DNA of 64,000 bases from Hydrocarboniphaga effusa AP103 (GCF_000271305.1 NZ_AKGD01000002.1:310001-374000); one strand, 5' to 3'. Shown: positions 37,995 to 48,144, numbered from the stretch's first letter. The notes: generated from the letters alone by a model not told the origin. Numbers and translations: made by a program.

Positions 37995-38056
37995 GACAGC
38001 ATGGACCCGCTGGGTTTCGCTTTTGCTGTTTGCTTTTGACTTACCCGGGTTCCCTT

Positions 38057-38115
38057 GTGACGCACCGAGCAGCGGAGCGCGCGCAGGGGACTTTCGCGCA
38101 GCGAAAGTGCGTCAC
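38057..38115. repeat. Nested dyad GTGACGCAC...GTGCGTCAC with inner hairpin
   Basis: Outer 9-base perfect arms at 38057-38065 and 38107-38115. The inner hairpin ACTTTCGC/GCGAAAGT at 38090-38097 and 38101-38108 shares its last bases with the outer arm, so the two structures are alternatives. Confidence 0.75.
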
Positions 38116-38136
38116 CAGGGTGTGCGCTCGATGCGG

Positions 38137-38201
38137 ACTTTCTTTGCACAAGCAAAGAAAGTACGGCCCGACCGGCGAGGTCAAAACCCTCAGTGCTCAG
38201 C
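38137..38201 (-). repeat. Inverted copy of the 37705 repeat
   Basis: Contains an 11-base hairpin (38137-38147 and 38152-38162) followed by the inverse of the CCTCGCCGGTCGGGCC and AGCTGAGGG parts of copies 1 and 2, with a few substitutions. It faces the other two copies across ~230 bases. Confidence 0.85.
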
Positions 38202-38297
38202 TGCTGCCCCGGCGCAAAGCCCATAACGCACGGTTCATACTCCCAACAGCAAAATCTCGACACACCGCCCTGGTCCAATCATTGCTGGAGTGCCGGC

Positions 38298-39692
38298 ATG
38301 TCCTACGCCCACACCATCGGCGTCCGCAGCTACCGCTTCGATAGCTTGCGCGAACTCATGGCCAAGGCCACGCCGTTGCGTTCGGGCGACTTGCTCGCCG
38401 GTATCGCGGCCGCGACTGCCGAGGAGCGCATGGCGGCCAAGCTCGCGCTTGCGCAGGTTCCGCTCCAGCGCTTCGTCGAAGAAGCGTTGATCGCCTACGA
38501 GACCGACGATGTCACGCGCCTGATCGTCGACACGCACGACACCAAGGCCTTCGCCGCAATCGCGAGCCTGAGCGTCGGTGAGTTCCGCGATTGGCTGCTG
38601 TCCGATGCGACCGACGGCGCTACGCTGCAAGCACTGGCGCCGGGCCTCACGCCCGAGATGGTCGCGGCGGTCTCCAAGCTCATGCGCAACCAGGACCTGG
38701 TGCTCGCGGCGCGCAAATGCAGCGTGGTGACGCGCTTTCGCAACACCATCGGCTTGCCACGACGGCTCGCGGTCCGCTTGCAGCCGAATCATCCGACCGA
38801 CGATCCGCAAGGCATCGCCGCTTCGATCCTCGACGGCCTGTTGTACGGCTGCGGCGATGCGGTGATCGGCATCAATCCGGTGTCGGACGAACCCGTCAAG
38901 CTCGCGGCGCTCTGGCGCCTGCTCGACGAACTCATCGCACGCTTCGAGATTCCAACGCAGTCCTGCGTGCTCACGCATGTGACGAGGCAAATCGAGGCGA
39001 TCGAAGCCGGCGTGCCGATCGATCTGGTGTTCCAGTCGATCGCCGGCACGCAGGCGGCGAACAAGAGCTTCGGCATCACGCTCGCGATGCTGCAGGAAGC
39101 CTACGACGCCGCGCGTTCGCTCAAGCGCGGAACCGTCGGCGGGAACCTCATGTACTTCGAGACCGGGCAGGGCAGCGCGCTGTCGGCCGATGCGCATCAC
39201 GGTGTCGATCAGCAGACCTGCGAGGCGCGCGCCTACGCGGTTGCGCGGCAATACCGGCCGCTGCTCGTGAATACCGTGGTCGGCTTCATCGGCCCCGAAT
39301 ATCTCTACGACGGCAAGCAGATCATTCGCGCCGCACTCGAAGATCATTTCTGCGGCAAGCTGCTCGGGCTGCCGATGGGTGTCGACGTCTGCTACACCAA
39401 TCACGCCGAAGCCGACCAGGACGACATGGACAACCTGTTGCTGCTGCTCGGTGCGGCCGGTGTGAACTACGTGATGGGCGTTCCGGGTGCGGACGACATC
39501 ATGCTCAATTACCAGAGCACCAGTTTTCACGATGCCTTGTACGTGCGCGAAGCCCTGGGCTTGAAGCACGCGCCCGAGTTCGAAGCCTGGCTTGAGAAGA
39601 TGCAGATCATCGACGAGCGGGGGCGGCTGCGCGATGCGCGCCAGACCAGGGCGTTCACCGCGCTGAGTGCGTTCGCAGCGGTGGCCTCATGA
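38298..39692 (+). CDS. eutB: Ethanolamine ammonia-lyase large subunit
   Basis: 464 aa, usual length. With EutC and adenosylcobalamin it splits ethanolamine into acetaldehyde and ammonia. Family blocks seen: MRNQDLVLAARK, LQPNHPTDDPQGIAASILDGLLYGCGDAVIGINPVSD, CVLTHVTRQIEAI, VFQSIAGTQAANKSFG, MYFETGQGSALSADAHHGVDQQT and MGVDVCYTNHAEADQDDMDNLL. ATG at 38298 behind TGGAG. No carboxysome-like shell, reactivase (eutA) or permease gene lies nearby, so this is the simple catabolic form. Confidence 0.97.
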   Translation: MSYAHTIGVRSYRFDSLRELMAKATPLRSGDLLAGIAAATAEERMAAKLALAQVPLQRFVEEALIAYETDDVTRLIVDTHDTKAFAAIASLSVGEFRDWLLSDATDGATLQALAPGLTPEMVAAVSKLMRNQDLVLAARKCSVVTRFRNTIGLPRRLAVRLQPNHPTDDPQGIAASILDGLLYGCGDAVIGINPVSDEPVKLAALWRLLDELIARFEIPTQSCVLTHVTRQIEAIEAGVPIDLVFQSIAGTQAANKSFGITLAMLQEAYDAARSLKRGTVGGNLMYFETGQGSALSADAHHGVDQQTCEARAYAVARQYRPLLVNTVVGFIGPEYLYDGKQIIRAALEDHFCGKLLGLPMGVDVCYTNHAEADQDDMDNLLLLLGAAGVNYVMGVPGADDIMLNYQSTSFHDALYVREALGLKHAPEFEAWLEKMQIIDERGRLRDARQTRAFTALSAFAAVAS

Positions 39693-40489
39693 GCGACGAG
39701 CCCGACCTCGTTCGCGGCCGCAGCGAGCCGGCGCTCGATCCCTGGAGCGAGCTGCGCCGTCACACCGCCGCGCGCATCGCGATCGGTCGCAGCGGCAGCA
39801 GCCTGCCGACGCGCGAGGTGCTCGCCTTCGGCCTCGCCCATGCGCAGGCGCGTGACGCGGTGCATCTGCCGCTCGAGGTGCCGGCCTTGCGTAGCGAACT
39901 CGAGCATGCGGGCTGGCGCGTGATCGAGGTCAGGAGCCGGGCCGATGATCGTGCGGCTTATCTCGCGCGCCCCGATTGGGGCCGTCGCCTGCACGCGCAA
40001 TCGCTCGCAGAGCTTGCCGAAGTGGAGCGCGAAGCCGACATCGTCTTCGTGATCGGCGATGGCCTGTCTTCGATCGCGGTGCAGCGCCATGCGGCTGCGC
40101 TGCTCGCGCAATTGAAACCGCTGCTCGAAGGCTTTTCGGTCGCCCCGATCGTCATCGCGACGCAGGCGCGCGTGGCGCTCGCCGACGAAGTCGGCGAATA
40201 CATCGAAGCGAAACTCGCGGTCAGCCTGATCGGCGAGCGCCCCGGGCTGTCGTCACCCGACAGCCTCGGGGCCTACGTCACCTACGCGCCGAAAGTCGGC
40301 ACCACCGACGAGGCGCGCAACTGCATCTCCAACATCCGGCCCGAGGGCTTTTCGATCGCCGCGGCGGCGCAGCTCATCGCGGCGCACATTCGCGCGAGCT
40401 TGCGCGCGCGGCTGTCGGGCGTCGCGCTGCGCTTCGATCCGTCGCGCGCGCTCGGCGAGGGCGCGCGAGCGCCGGATCAGAAGCTGTAG
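39689..40489 (+). CDS. eutC: Ethanolamine ammonia-lyase small subunit
   Basis: 266 aa, ATG overlapping the eutB stop (ATGA). Binds the cobalamin with EutB. Motifs: RHTAARIAIGRSGSSLPTREVLAFGLAHAQARDAVH, DIVFVIGDGLSSIAVQRHA, LIGERPGLSSPDSLGAYVTYAPKVGTTDEARNCISNIRPEG. Its last 13 bases overlap the end of the convergent TonB-dependent receptor gene. Confidence 0.96.
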   Translation: MSDEPDLVRGRSEPALDPWSELRRHTAARIAIGRSGSSLPTREVLAFGLAHAQARDAVHLPLEVPALRSELEHAGWRVIEVRSRADDRAAYLARPDWGRRLHAQSLAELAEVEREADIVFVIGDGLSSIAVQRHAAALLAQLKPLLEGFSVAPIVIATQARVALADEVGEYIEAKLAVSLIGERPGLSSPDSLGAYVTYAPKVGTTDEARNCISNIRPEGFSIAAAAQLIAAHIRASLRARLSGVALRFDPSRALGEGARAPDQKL

Positions 40490-42654
40490 CTCAGGCTCGC
40501 CGCGACGCTCGCGGGCTGGCCGAAGTACAGGTTTCCGTACTCGTCGATCACGTAGTACTTCTTGTCGAACAGGTTGTCGGCGTTGAGCTGCGCGGTGATC
40601 CTCGGCGTGATTTCGTAGCGCGCCATGAGGCTCGCGAGCGCGACGCCCTTCTGCGACACCGGCTCCAGCTCAAAGCTCGGGTTGGACACGGGAACCTCGT
40701 TCTTCGAGCGCCAGTTCACGCCGCCACCGACCGTGAGCTTATTCCAGTCGCCCGGCAGCGTGTACGTGGTGAACGTGCGGAGCGTCGTGCGTGGAACGTA
40801 GCGGCGAATGCCGTTGCCGTTGCCATCTTCCAGCTTGAAGTAGGACCAGCCGGCGCTGAGGTTCCAGTGCCGTGCGAGTTCACCGGAGACTTCGAGCTCG
40901 AAGCCGCGCGAGCGCGTGCCGTCGACCGACGCGTAGATCGGCAGGTTCAGGTTGCCGTCGATGTATTCGCCGGTCGGGTTGGCCACATTGTCCTGGCGCG
41001 TATCGAACAAGGTCAGCGAGGTGTTGAACTTGCCGTCGAAGTGCGAACCCTTGATGCCGACTTCGGTGCTGTAGCCGTCGAGCGGCTCGATGATGCGCTT
41101 GTCGGCCAGGAAATAATTCTGCGGATTGAAGATCTTCGTGTAGCTCGCGAAAGCCGACCACTGCGGCAAAAAGTCGTAGATCAGGCCCGCGTACGGCGTG
41201 AGCTTGTCGTGATTCTGCAAGAAGGGCTCCGGGCCGCTGTAGATGTAGAAGTAGTCGCTCTTCCACTGGCTCAGGCGCGCGCCCGCGATGAGCTTGAGCG
41301 GATCGGCCAGCGAGAGGCGCAGCGCGGTGTATGCGGCGCTCTGGCGGCCGCGCACGCGCATCGCGTAGTCGGCATTGGGCGAATACGTCGGCTCCGGATA
41401 CGAGCCGTCCCAGTCGAAGAAGTTGCCGGTGCCTTCCAGTTCGCCCACCACCTGGTGCTCGTAGGCGTCCTGGTGTCGCAAGGCGCCCATGGCGCCGACG
41501 ACGAGCTCGTGCCGGCGTCCGAACAGCTGGAACGGCCCGCTCGCGTAGACGTCGATCGCGTTCTGCCGGCCGTGATCGTCGCTGCGATACGCGTAGGGCT
41601 CCAGGCCCAGGCCACTGTCGCGATCGGGAGCGCCGGAGAGATAGAACAGGTTCGAGTCGCCATCGATCTGGCGGCGCGAAACGCTCGAGCGCAGCGACCA
41701 GCCGTTGGCGAATTCGTGATGGAGCTCGGCGAAGGCCGTCTGCGTCTTGTTGTTCCAGAACGACCAGTCGGCCGCGGTGGTGACCGAGCGTGACCAATCG
41801 GTGCGCGTGCCGTCGCTGAAGAACAAGGGGAACGAGCCCCAGGTGTTTCCTTGAGGCAAGGTCTTCTGAAAATCGTAGCCGAGGCTCAGGCGCGTCTGCG
41901 ATGTGAGATCCGCATCGACCACGCCGTAGAAAACCTGTTTCTCGTTCTCGTACAGATCCTGATACGACTCGCGATTCTGGTAGACCGCGACGACGCGGGC
42001 TCGCACGCTGCCGTCCTGGTTCAACGGCGTGCTGATGTCGCCGACACTGCGGAAGTTGTTCCAGGAGCCGTAGCTCAGCAACAGCGAGCCTTCGGGTTGC
42101 TGCGCATCCGCATGCTTGCGCACGAGGTTGATCGCGGCCGACGGGTTGCCGGCGCCGGACAGCAGCCCCGTGGCGCCGCGCACGATCTCGATGCGCTCGT
42201 AGAGCGCGGTGTCGAGCGTCGGGTCGGCGGAGCCGGCGTTGAGTCCCACCGGCATCGGCACGCCGTCGTTGAGGAGGTTGTCGATCACGAAACCGCGCGC
42301 GGTGAACACCACGCGCTCGGTGTCGTAGGCGTACGAGTAGACGCCCGGCGTGTTGTCGAGCACGTCGCGCAGCGATTGCAGGTTCTGGTCCTGGATGCGC
42401 TGCTCGGTGAACACCGTGAGCGACTGCGGCGTGTCGCGCAGGCTCAGGGGCAGGCGCGTCGACGACGCCGTCACTTCGACGGTATAGGGAGACGGATTTT
42501 CGGTCGATTCGGTGACCGTGACGGCGTCGAGCGTGACGGCAGGCGACTCGGTGTCCTGCTGGGCTAATGAGGCGACGGACCAGCACAGCGGAAGCAGAAC
42601 AGCGACACGCGAAGACGATGCGCGTAAGCGCGCGCGGCGATAGGCAGCGGACAT
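40477..42654 (-). CDS. TonB-dependent siderophore receptor
   Basis: 725 aa with signal peptide (cleavage after SVASLAQ). Outer-membrane 22-strand barrel with an N-terminal plug (residues ~65-190: LSLRDTPQSLTVFTEQRIQDQN, LLSGAGNPSAAINLVRK), as in FpvA/FhuE-type ferric siderophore receptors. It ends in the aromatic residue expected for barrel assembly (ASLSYSF). There is no extra N-terminal signalling domain, so it is not a sigma-regulator transducer. Substrate unknown. No biosynthesis genes nearby. I found no convincing Fur box in the 202 bases upstream. Confidence 0.95.
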   Translation of the reverse strand: MSAAYRRARLRASSSRVAVLLPLCWSVASLAQQDTESPAVTLDAVTVTESTENPSPYTVEVTASSTRLPLSLRDTPQSLTVFTEQRIQDQNLQSLRDVLDNTPGVYSYAYDTERVVFTARGFVIDNLLNDGVPMPVGLNAGSADPTLDTALYERIEIVRGATGLLSGAGNPSAAINLVRKHADAQQPEGSLLLSYGSWNNFRSVGDISTPLNQDGSVRARVVAVYQNRESYQDLYENEKQVFYGVVDADLTSQTRLSLGYDFQKTLPQGNTWGSFPLFFSDGTRTDWSRSVTTAADWSFWNNKTQTAFAELHHEFANGWSLRSSVSRRQIDGDSNLFYLSGAPDRDSGLGLEPYAYRSDDHGRQNAIDVYASGPFQLFGRRHELVVGAMGALRHQDAYEHQVVGELEGTGNFFDWDGSYPEPTYSPNADYAMRVRGRQSAAYTALRLSLADPLKLIAGARLSQWKSDYFYIYSGPEPFLQNHDKLTPYAGLIYDFLPQWSAFASYTKIFNPQNYFLADKRIIEPLDGYSTEVGIKGSHFDGKFNTSLTLFDTRQDNVANPTGEYIDGNLNLPIYASVDGTRSRGFELEVSGELARHWNLSAGWSYFKLEDGNGNGIRRYVPRTTLRTFTTYTLPGDWNKLTVGGGVNWRSKNEVPVSNPSFELEPVSQKGVALASLMARYEITPRITAQLNADNLFDKKYYVIDEYGNLYFGQPASVAASLSYSF

Positions 42655-42856
42655 GCGGAATCCTTGTTCGGTGGCGTAGGGGCTGCCTGCCGGACAAGCG
42701 ATCGATGTCGGTGGGTGGCGCGCATTCTAATCGCTCGCCGGCAGCACATGCCATCGCTGCGCGGTTTCAGCTTGTACGGCCGTGTCGGAACCTTTCAGGA
42801 CAGGCTCATCGCGGGCGCCGACACTGCAGGCTCCGCACGCAAGACAGGAGTCCGTC

Positions 42857-43201
42857 ATGCCCAGAGGAGACAAGTCCACCTACACGGCCGAGCAAAAGCG
42901 CAAGGCCGAGAAGATCGAGAAGAGCTACGAGAAGCGCGGAACGCCCAAGAAGGAAGCGGCCGCCCGTGCCTGGGCCACTGTCAACAAGCAGAGCGGCGGT
43001 GGCGAAAAGAGCGGCTCGGGCCGCAAGGTCGCCAAGACCGCGAAGAAGGCCGCGCGCAAGGATTCGGCGCGCCGGGCCGCCGCGACGCGCAAGGGGCGTT
43101 CGCCGAACAAGGGGGCGGTATCGAAGCGCTCCGGCAGCAGCACGCGTCGACGCAGCACGACCAAGACGGCGGCTCAACGCAGCCGTGCGAAGTCGAAATA
43201 G
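42857..43201 (+). CDS. Small lysine/arginine-rich protein, 'plasmid stabilization'-annotated family
   Basis: 114 aa, ATG at 42857 behind CAGGAG. The N-terminal half (MPRGDKSTYTAEQKRKAEKI, then EKRGTPKKEAAARAWATVNKQ) is the conserved part of a small family often labelled plasmid stabilization protein in Xanthomonads and Pseudomonads. The second half is a histone H1-like Lys/Arg/Ala/Ser tail. Likely binds DNA or RNA; the label from databases is not evidence of plasmid function. Stands alone, divergent from the TonB receptor. Confidence 0.78.
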   Translation: MPRGDKSTYTAEQKRKAEKIEKSYEKRGTPKKEAAARAWATVNKQSGGGEKSGSGRKVAKTAKKAARKDSARRAAATRKGRSPNKGAVSKRSGSSTRRRSTTKTAAQRSRAKSK

Positions 43202-43223
43202 CCCAACGGCGCAGCAAAGAAAA

Positions 43224-43247
43224 TCGCCGGCGTATGAGCGCCGGCGA
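43224..43247 (-). terminator. Terminator of the encapsulin/desulfurase operon
   Basis: Nine-base stem TCGCCGGCG/CGCCGGCGA (43224-43232 and 43239-43247) with TTTTCTTT after it on the minus strand, 33 bases beyond the desulfurase stop. It may also stop the small basic protein gene coming the other way. Confidence 0.85.
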
Positions 43248-43279
43248 TGATTTGTGCTGCTTTCGACGACTGACGAGGT

Positions 43280-45232
<1,953 letters not shown>

Positions 45233-45243
45233 GACCCGATCCT

Positions 45244-46167
45244 TCACTTATACGTATCGGGATAGTCGTGGTACTTGCCGATCTCGACGTCTTCGAGCAC
45301 GGCGAGCGCGTCGGGCGTGAGCACCGCGAGCGAGCAGTACAGCGAGACCAGGTACGAGGCGACCGCGTGATCGTCGATGCCCATGAAGCGCACCGACAGG
45401 CCCGGCGTCTGCTCGCCGGCGAGGCCCGGCTGGAACAGGCCGACCACGCCCTGACGCTTTTCGCCGACGCGCAGCAGGATGATCTTGGACTTGCCGTCGT
45501 CGATCGGCAGCTTGTTCGACGGAATCAGCGGCACGCCGCGCCAGGTGATGAACTGCGAGCCGAACAGGCTCACGGTCGGCGGCGGAACGCCGCGGCGCGT
45601 GCACTCGCGGCCGAACGCGGCGATCGCGAGCGGATGCGCGAGGAAGAACGCCGGCTCCTTCCAGACCTTGGTCAGCAGCTCGTCCATGTCGTCCGGCGTC
45701 GGCGCGCCGGTGAGCGGGTAGACGCGCTGCTCTTCGGCGACCTGCGCGAGCAGGCCGTATTCCGGGTTGTTGATGAGCTCGCTTTCCTGGCGCTCCTTGA
45801 TCGTTTCGATGATCAGGCGCAGCTGCTCCTTGATCTGGTCGTAGGGGCTCGAATACAGGTCGGCGACGCGCGTCGCGATGTTGAGCTTGGTCGCGACCTG
45901 CTTGAGCACGTATTCCGGCGGATGCGGGTCGTAGTCGACGAAGGAATTCGGCAGCTCGCCCTGCTCGGTCACCGAGCAGGCGGTGCGGATGTCGGCCGGG
46001 TTGCGCACCTGGTTGACGCGATACACGCCCGCTTCGACCGGCGTCCACTGCAACAGGTGGGTGAGCCAGCGCGGCGTGATGATCGGCAGTTGCGCCGGGG
46101 TCTTGGTGGTATTGGCGAGTTTGCGAGCGCTGGCATCGCCAAGCGTCTGCGGGACTGAATCGACCAT
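45244..46167 (-). CDS. srpI: Family 2A encapsulin shell protein (SrpI type)
   Basis: 307 aa, the usual length of about 300. HK97-fold capsid-like protein that forms a hollow protein nanocompartment. Recognisable family 2A stretches: LGDASARKLANTTKT near the start, PRWLTHLLQW.PVEAGVYRVN, FVDYDPHPPEYVL, TRVADLYSSPYDQI, FGSQFITWRGVPLIPSNKLP, LLRVGEKRQGVVGL and the C-terminal VLEDVEIGKYHDYP. There is no cyclic-nucleotide-binding insert, so it is type 2A rather than 2B. Start has GGAG five bases upstream. The adjacent cargo desulfurase confirms the type. Confidence 0.95.
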   Translation of the reverse strand: MVDSVPQTLGDASARKLANTTKTPAQLPIITPRWLTHLLQWTPVEAGVYRVNQVRNPADIRTACSVTEQGELPNSFVDYDPHPPEYVLKQVATKLNIATRVADLYSSPYDQIKEQLRLIIETIKERQESELINNPEYGLLAQVAEEQRVYPLTGAPTPDDMDELLTKVWKEPAFFLAHPLAIAAFGRECTRRGVPPPTVSLFGSQFITWRGVPLIPSNKLPIDDGKSKIILLRVGEKRQGVVGLFQPGLAGEQTPGLSVRFMGIDDHAVASYLVSLYCSLAVLTPDALAVLEDVEIGKYHDYPDTYK

Positions 46168-46201
46168 CGCGACTCCAATCGGGGAAAGTTGAATGGATCA
46201 G

Positions 46202-46234
46202 GCACTGCGGGAATAAGGTAAGAATGCGCAGTGC
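46202..46234. promoter_or_regulatory. Dyad upstream of the encapsulin gene, candidate operator
   Basis: Perfect 8-base arms GCACTGCG (46202-46209) and CGCAGTGC (46227-46234), 25 bases centre to centre, in the 79-base gap between the XRE gene and the shell gene. It could be the XRE protein's own site or an mRNA hairpin. Confidence 0.55.
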
Positions 46235-46246
46235 TAAGCCGATGGT

Positions 46247-46522
46247 CTACGGACTATCGCCCGCAAGCGGTAAGCCGGAATTCTGCGTGGGGTCGGGCGG
46301 GCTGCGCAGCTCGCAGCGGCCGATCAGTTCCGATGGCGAGAGCCGCAAGGCGGTGGCGAGCTTTTCGAGCGTCAGCAGCGTGGGGCTCACGCGACCGCGC
46401 TCGATTTCACCGACGTAGCTGCGATCGAGGCCCGCGGTTTCGGCGAGCCTTTCCTGTGACCAGCCTTGTGCGATACGGGCCTCGCGCACGATGGGCCCCA
46501 GCCGCTGATGCACGGGTTTCAT
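46247..46522 (-). CDS. XRE-family helix-turn-helix regulator in the encapsulin cluster
   Basis: 91 aa. Almost the whole protein is one Cro/CI-type HTH (residues ~10-65: LGPIVREARIAQGWSQERLA, ETAGLDRSYVGEIERGRVSP, TLLTLEKLATALRLSPSEL). A short Pro-rich tail follows. No sensor domain is visible, although a single cysteine sits just after the HTH (IGRCELRS) and could respond to redox or sulfur species; that is speculation. ATG overlaps the serine acetyltransferase stop (ATGA). Best guess: local repressor of the sulfur cluster. Confidence 0.88.
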   Translation of the reverse strand: MKPVHQRLGPIVREARIAQGWSQERLAETAGLDRSYVGEIERGRVSPTLLTLEKLATALRLSPSELIGRCELRSPPDPTQNSGLPLAGDSP

Positions 46523-47466
46523 GCGGAGTGGCCGTCGGTCGGACCGCGATTGGCGTGCTGCGACTGGGCCTGCGTGATCTGGCTGTTGGGCGGCACCGAG
46601 CGCGTGAGCCAGACATTGCCGCCGATGCTCGACCCCCTGCCGATGACGATGCGCCCGAGCACGGTCGCGCCGGCGTAGATGACGACATCGTCTTCGACCA
46701 CCGGATGGCGCGGCTGGCCCTTGGCGAGCGAGCCGTCTTCGCCGACTTCGAAGCGCTTGGCGCCGAGCGTGACGGCCTGGTAGAGCCGCACGTGATTGCC
46801 GATCTCGGCGGTCTCGCCGATGACCACGCCGGTACCGTGGTCGATGAAGCAATAGCGGCCGATGCGAGCGCCCGGATGAATGTCGATGCCGGTTTCCGAA
46901 TGCGCGAGCTCGGCGATGATGCGCGCGATCAGCGGCAGGCCGAGCTGATAAAGCCGATGCGCGAGGCGGTGATGGATCAGCGCATGCACGCCCGGATAGC
47001 AGAGCAGTACTTCGTCGACGCTGCGCGCGGCCGGATCGCCCTGGAACGCGGCTTCGACGTCGGTGTCGAGCAGCGCGCGCAGCTCCGGCAGGCTGTGCGC
47101 GAACGCGCTGATGCGTGCTTGCGCGAGCCTGCGCGCCTCGTCCGCGGTGGCGTGGCTCGCGAGCTCCAGCCGTGCTTCCTCGACGAGCCCGGTCAAGGCG
47201 CGGTCGAGCGCATGACCGACGTAGAAGTCTTCGCCGCCGCGCTGCAAATCCGTCGGCCCGAGGCGCAGCGGGAACAGCGCGCCGCGCAGCAAGCCCAGCA
47301 GGTCGCGCACGCGATCGGGCGACGGGAACTCGCGGTCGCCCTTGTCGCGATCACGATGGCGACGGTGCCGCCATTGCTCGCGTGCGGCCTTGAGGTCCTG
47401 GACGATTGCGGTCAGGTCCCAATGCGGGACGGGCTCGGATTCCGGGTTGGAGTCGGGAAGGCTCAC
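46519..47466 (-). CDS. cysE: Serine O-acetyltransferase (EpsC/CysE type)
   Basis: 315 aa, GTG start. Makes O-acetylserine from serine and acetyl-CoA, the precursor of cysteine. The N-terminal helical domain (residues ~1-170) precedes a left-handed beta-helix with ELAHSETGIDIHPGARIGR, IDHGTGVVIGETAEIGNHV, LYQAVTLGAKRF and RHPVVEDDVVIYAGATVLGRI. The C-terminal tail after VWLTRSVPPNS is unlike the feedback-inhibited E. coli form. Its place beside the desulfurase suggests it raises the cysteine supply for sulfur release. SATs are recurrent partners of family 2A encapsulins. Confidence 0.95.
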   Translation of the reverse strand: MSLPDSNPESEPVPHWDLTAIVQDLKAAREQWRHRRHRDRDKGDREFPSPDRVRDLLGLLRGALFPLRLGPTDLQRGGEDFYVGHALDRALTGLVEEARLELASHATADEARRLAQARISAFAHSLPELRALLDTDVEAAFQGDPAARSVDEVLLCYPGVHALIHHRLAHRLYQLGLPLIARIIAELAHSETGIDIHPGARIGRYCFIDHGTGVVIGETAEIGNHVRLYQAVTLGAKRFEVGEDGSLAKGQPRHPVVEDDVVIYAGATVLGRIVIGRGSSIGGNVWLTRSVPPNSQITQAQSQHANRGPTDGHSA

Positions 47467-47489
47467 GTGGCGATCGATTCCGTTGCTTT

Positions 47490-47582
47490 AGTCATGCACC
47501 ACGGCAAGCCGTGACTCATTCAATCTTGTTTTACACACGGCAAGCCATGACCACTAATCCTGTTTCCATGGCAAGCCATGGA
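47490..47582. repeat. Three degenerate GGCAAGCC hairpin units
   Basis: CACGG-CAAG-CCGTG near 47499-47512, CACGG-CAAG-CCATG near 47537-47550 and CCATGG-CAAG-CCATGG at 47566-47581, about 30-38 bases apart. The third lies inside the last codons of the rhodanese gene and the others in the gap before the acetyltransferase gene, as if its 3' end had been copied. Confidence 0.6.
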
Positions 47583-48045
47583 AACGCCATCCGTTGTCAT
47601 GGCCGCGCTGCTGCTGCGCATCGAGATCGCCTTCGAAGCCCTCGAGCACGTTGGCGATGCGGCTGAAGCCGGCCTTGATCGCGGCTTCGACGGCCTGCGC
47701 CGACCGCTTGCCGCTGCGGCAGATCAGCAGCGTGGGCCTATCCTTGCCGCCGAGCTTGGCTTCGAGTTCGCGCGCAAAGCGCGGGTTGCGCGTGAGCGCG
47801 GTGCCGGTCGCCCACGGAACGTGCACGCTGTCCGGGACATGGCCGACGAACTTGCGCTCTTCGCTCGTGCGCACGTCGACGAGCGTGACCTGGCCGCTGC
47901 GGACGAGCGCCCAGGCACTGGTGGGGGCCAGCCCGCCGCCATGCGGCAGCTCGAGTGCCTCGAACCGGTCTTCGTCACGGGCCGACACGGAAGGCTCCGG
48001 GGCGGAAATTCCTGCCAGCGGGGCGCGCGCTGCATGAAACGACAT
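47554..48045 (-). CDS. Rhodanese-like sulfurtransferase
   Basis: 163 aa from the ATG at 48045, behind AGGAG. A further upstream start (48105) would add 20 non-conserved residues. Single rhodanese domain: LVDVRTSEERKFVGHVPDSVHVPWATG and the active-site loop LLICRSGKRSAQAVEAAIKAGF with the catalytic cysteine, then VLEGFEGDLD...GWRFHGLPW. It carries sulfane sulfur as a cysteine persulfide. First gene of the encapsulin cluster. Rhodaneses commonly accompany family 2A shells and may load or unload sulfur. Confidence 0.93.
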   Translation of the reverse strand: MSFHAARAPLAGISAPEPSVSARDEDRFEALELPHGGGLAPTSAWALVRSGQVTLVDVRTSEERKFVGHVPDSVHVPWATGTALTRNPRFARELEAKLGGKDRPTLLICRSGKRSAQAVEAAIKAGFSRIANVLEGFEGDLDAQQQRGHDNGWRFHGLPWKQD

Positions 48046-48144
48046 GAGGTGCTCCTGGCGTTGGACGCCTCGAAGAAGGCTCGGACGAGCCCTGAGAGCA
48101 GCCAATCTAGGCGCTGATCACCCAATGCAAAAGGAATATCTTCA

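Larger units (their letters stand above)
37657..38297. other. Repeat-rich intergenic region between the amidohydrolase gene and eutB
   Basis: 641 bases without a supportable gene. It holds two direct copies and one inverted copy of a ~70-80-base repeat, a CCCTCTCCCG hairpin and a nested GTGACGCAC dyad, each listed separately. No transposase. The first ~50 bases are unusually T/G-rich on the plus strand. Confidence 0.8.

Noticed and set aside
37705-38203. Insertion sequence remnant
   Set aside because: The repeats are short hairpin-forming units with no transposase fragment in any frame and no flanking target duplication that I can see.
38298-40489. Bacterial microcompartment for ethanolamine
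   Set aside because: No shell-protein, eutA, eutE or related genes are present around eutBC.
42655-42856. Fur box upstream of the TonB-dependent receptor
   Set aside because: An AT-rich patch near 42724-42734 resembles only part of the 19-base consensus. Too weak to list.
42857-43201. Toxin-antitoxin or plasmid partition system
   Set aside because: The database label of this small basic protein family suggests it, but there is no partner gene and no toxin or ParA/ParB motif.
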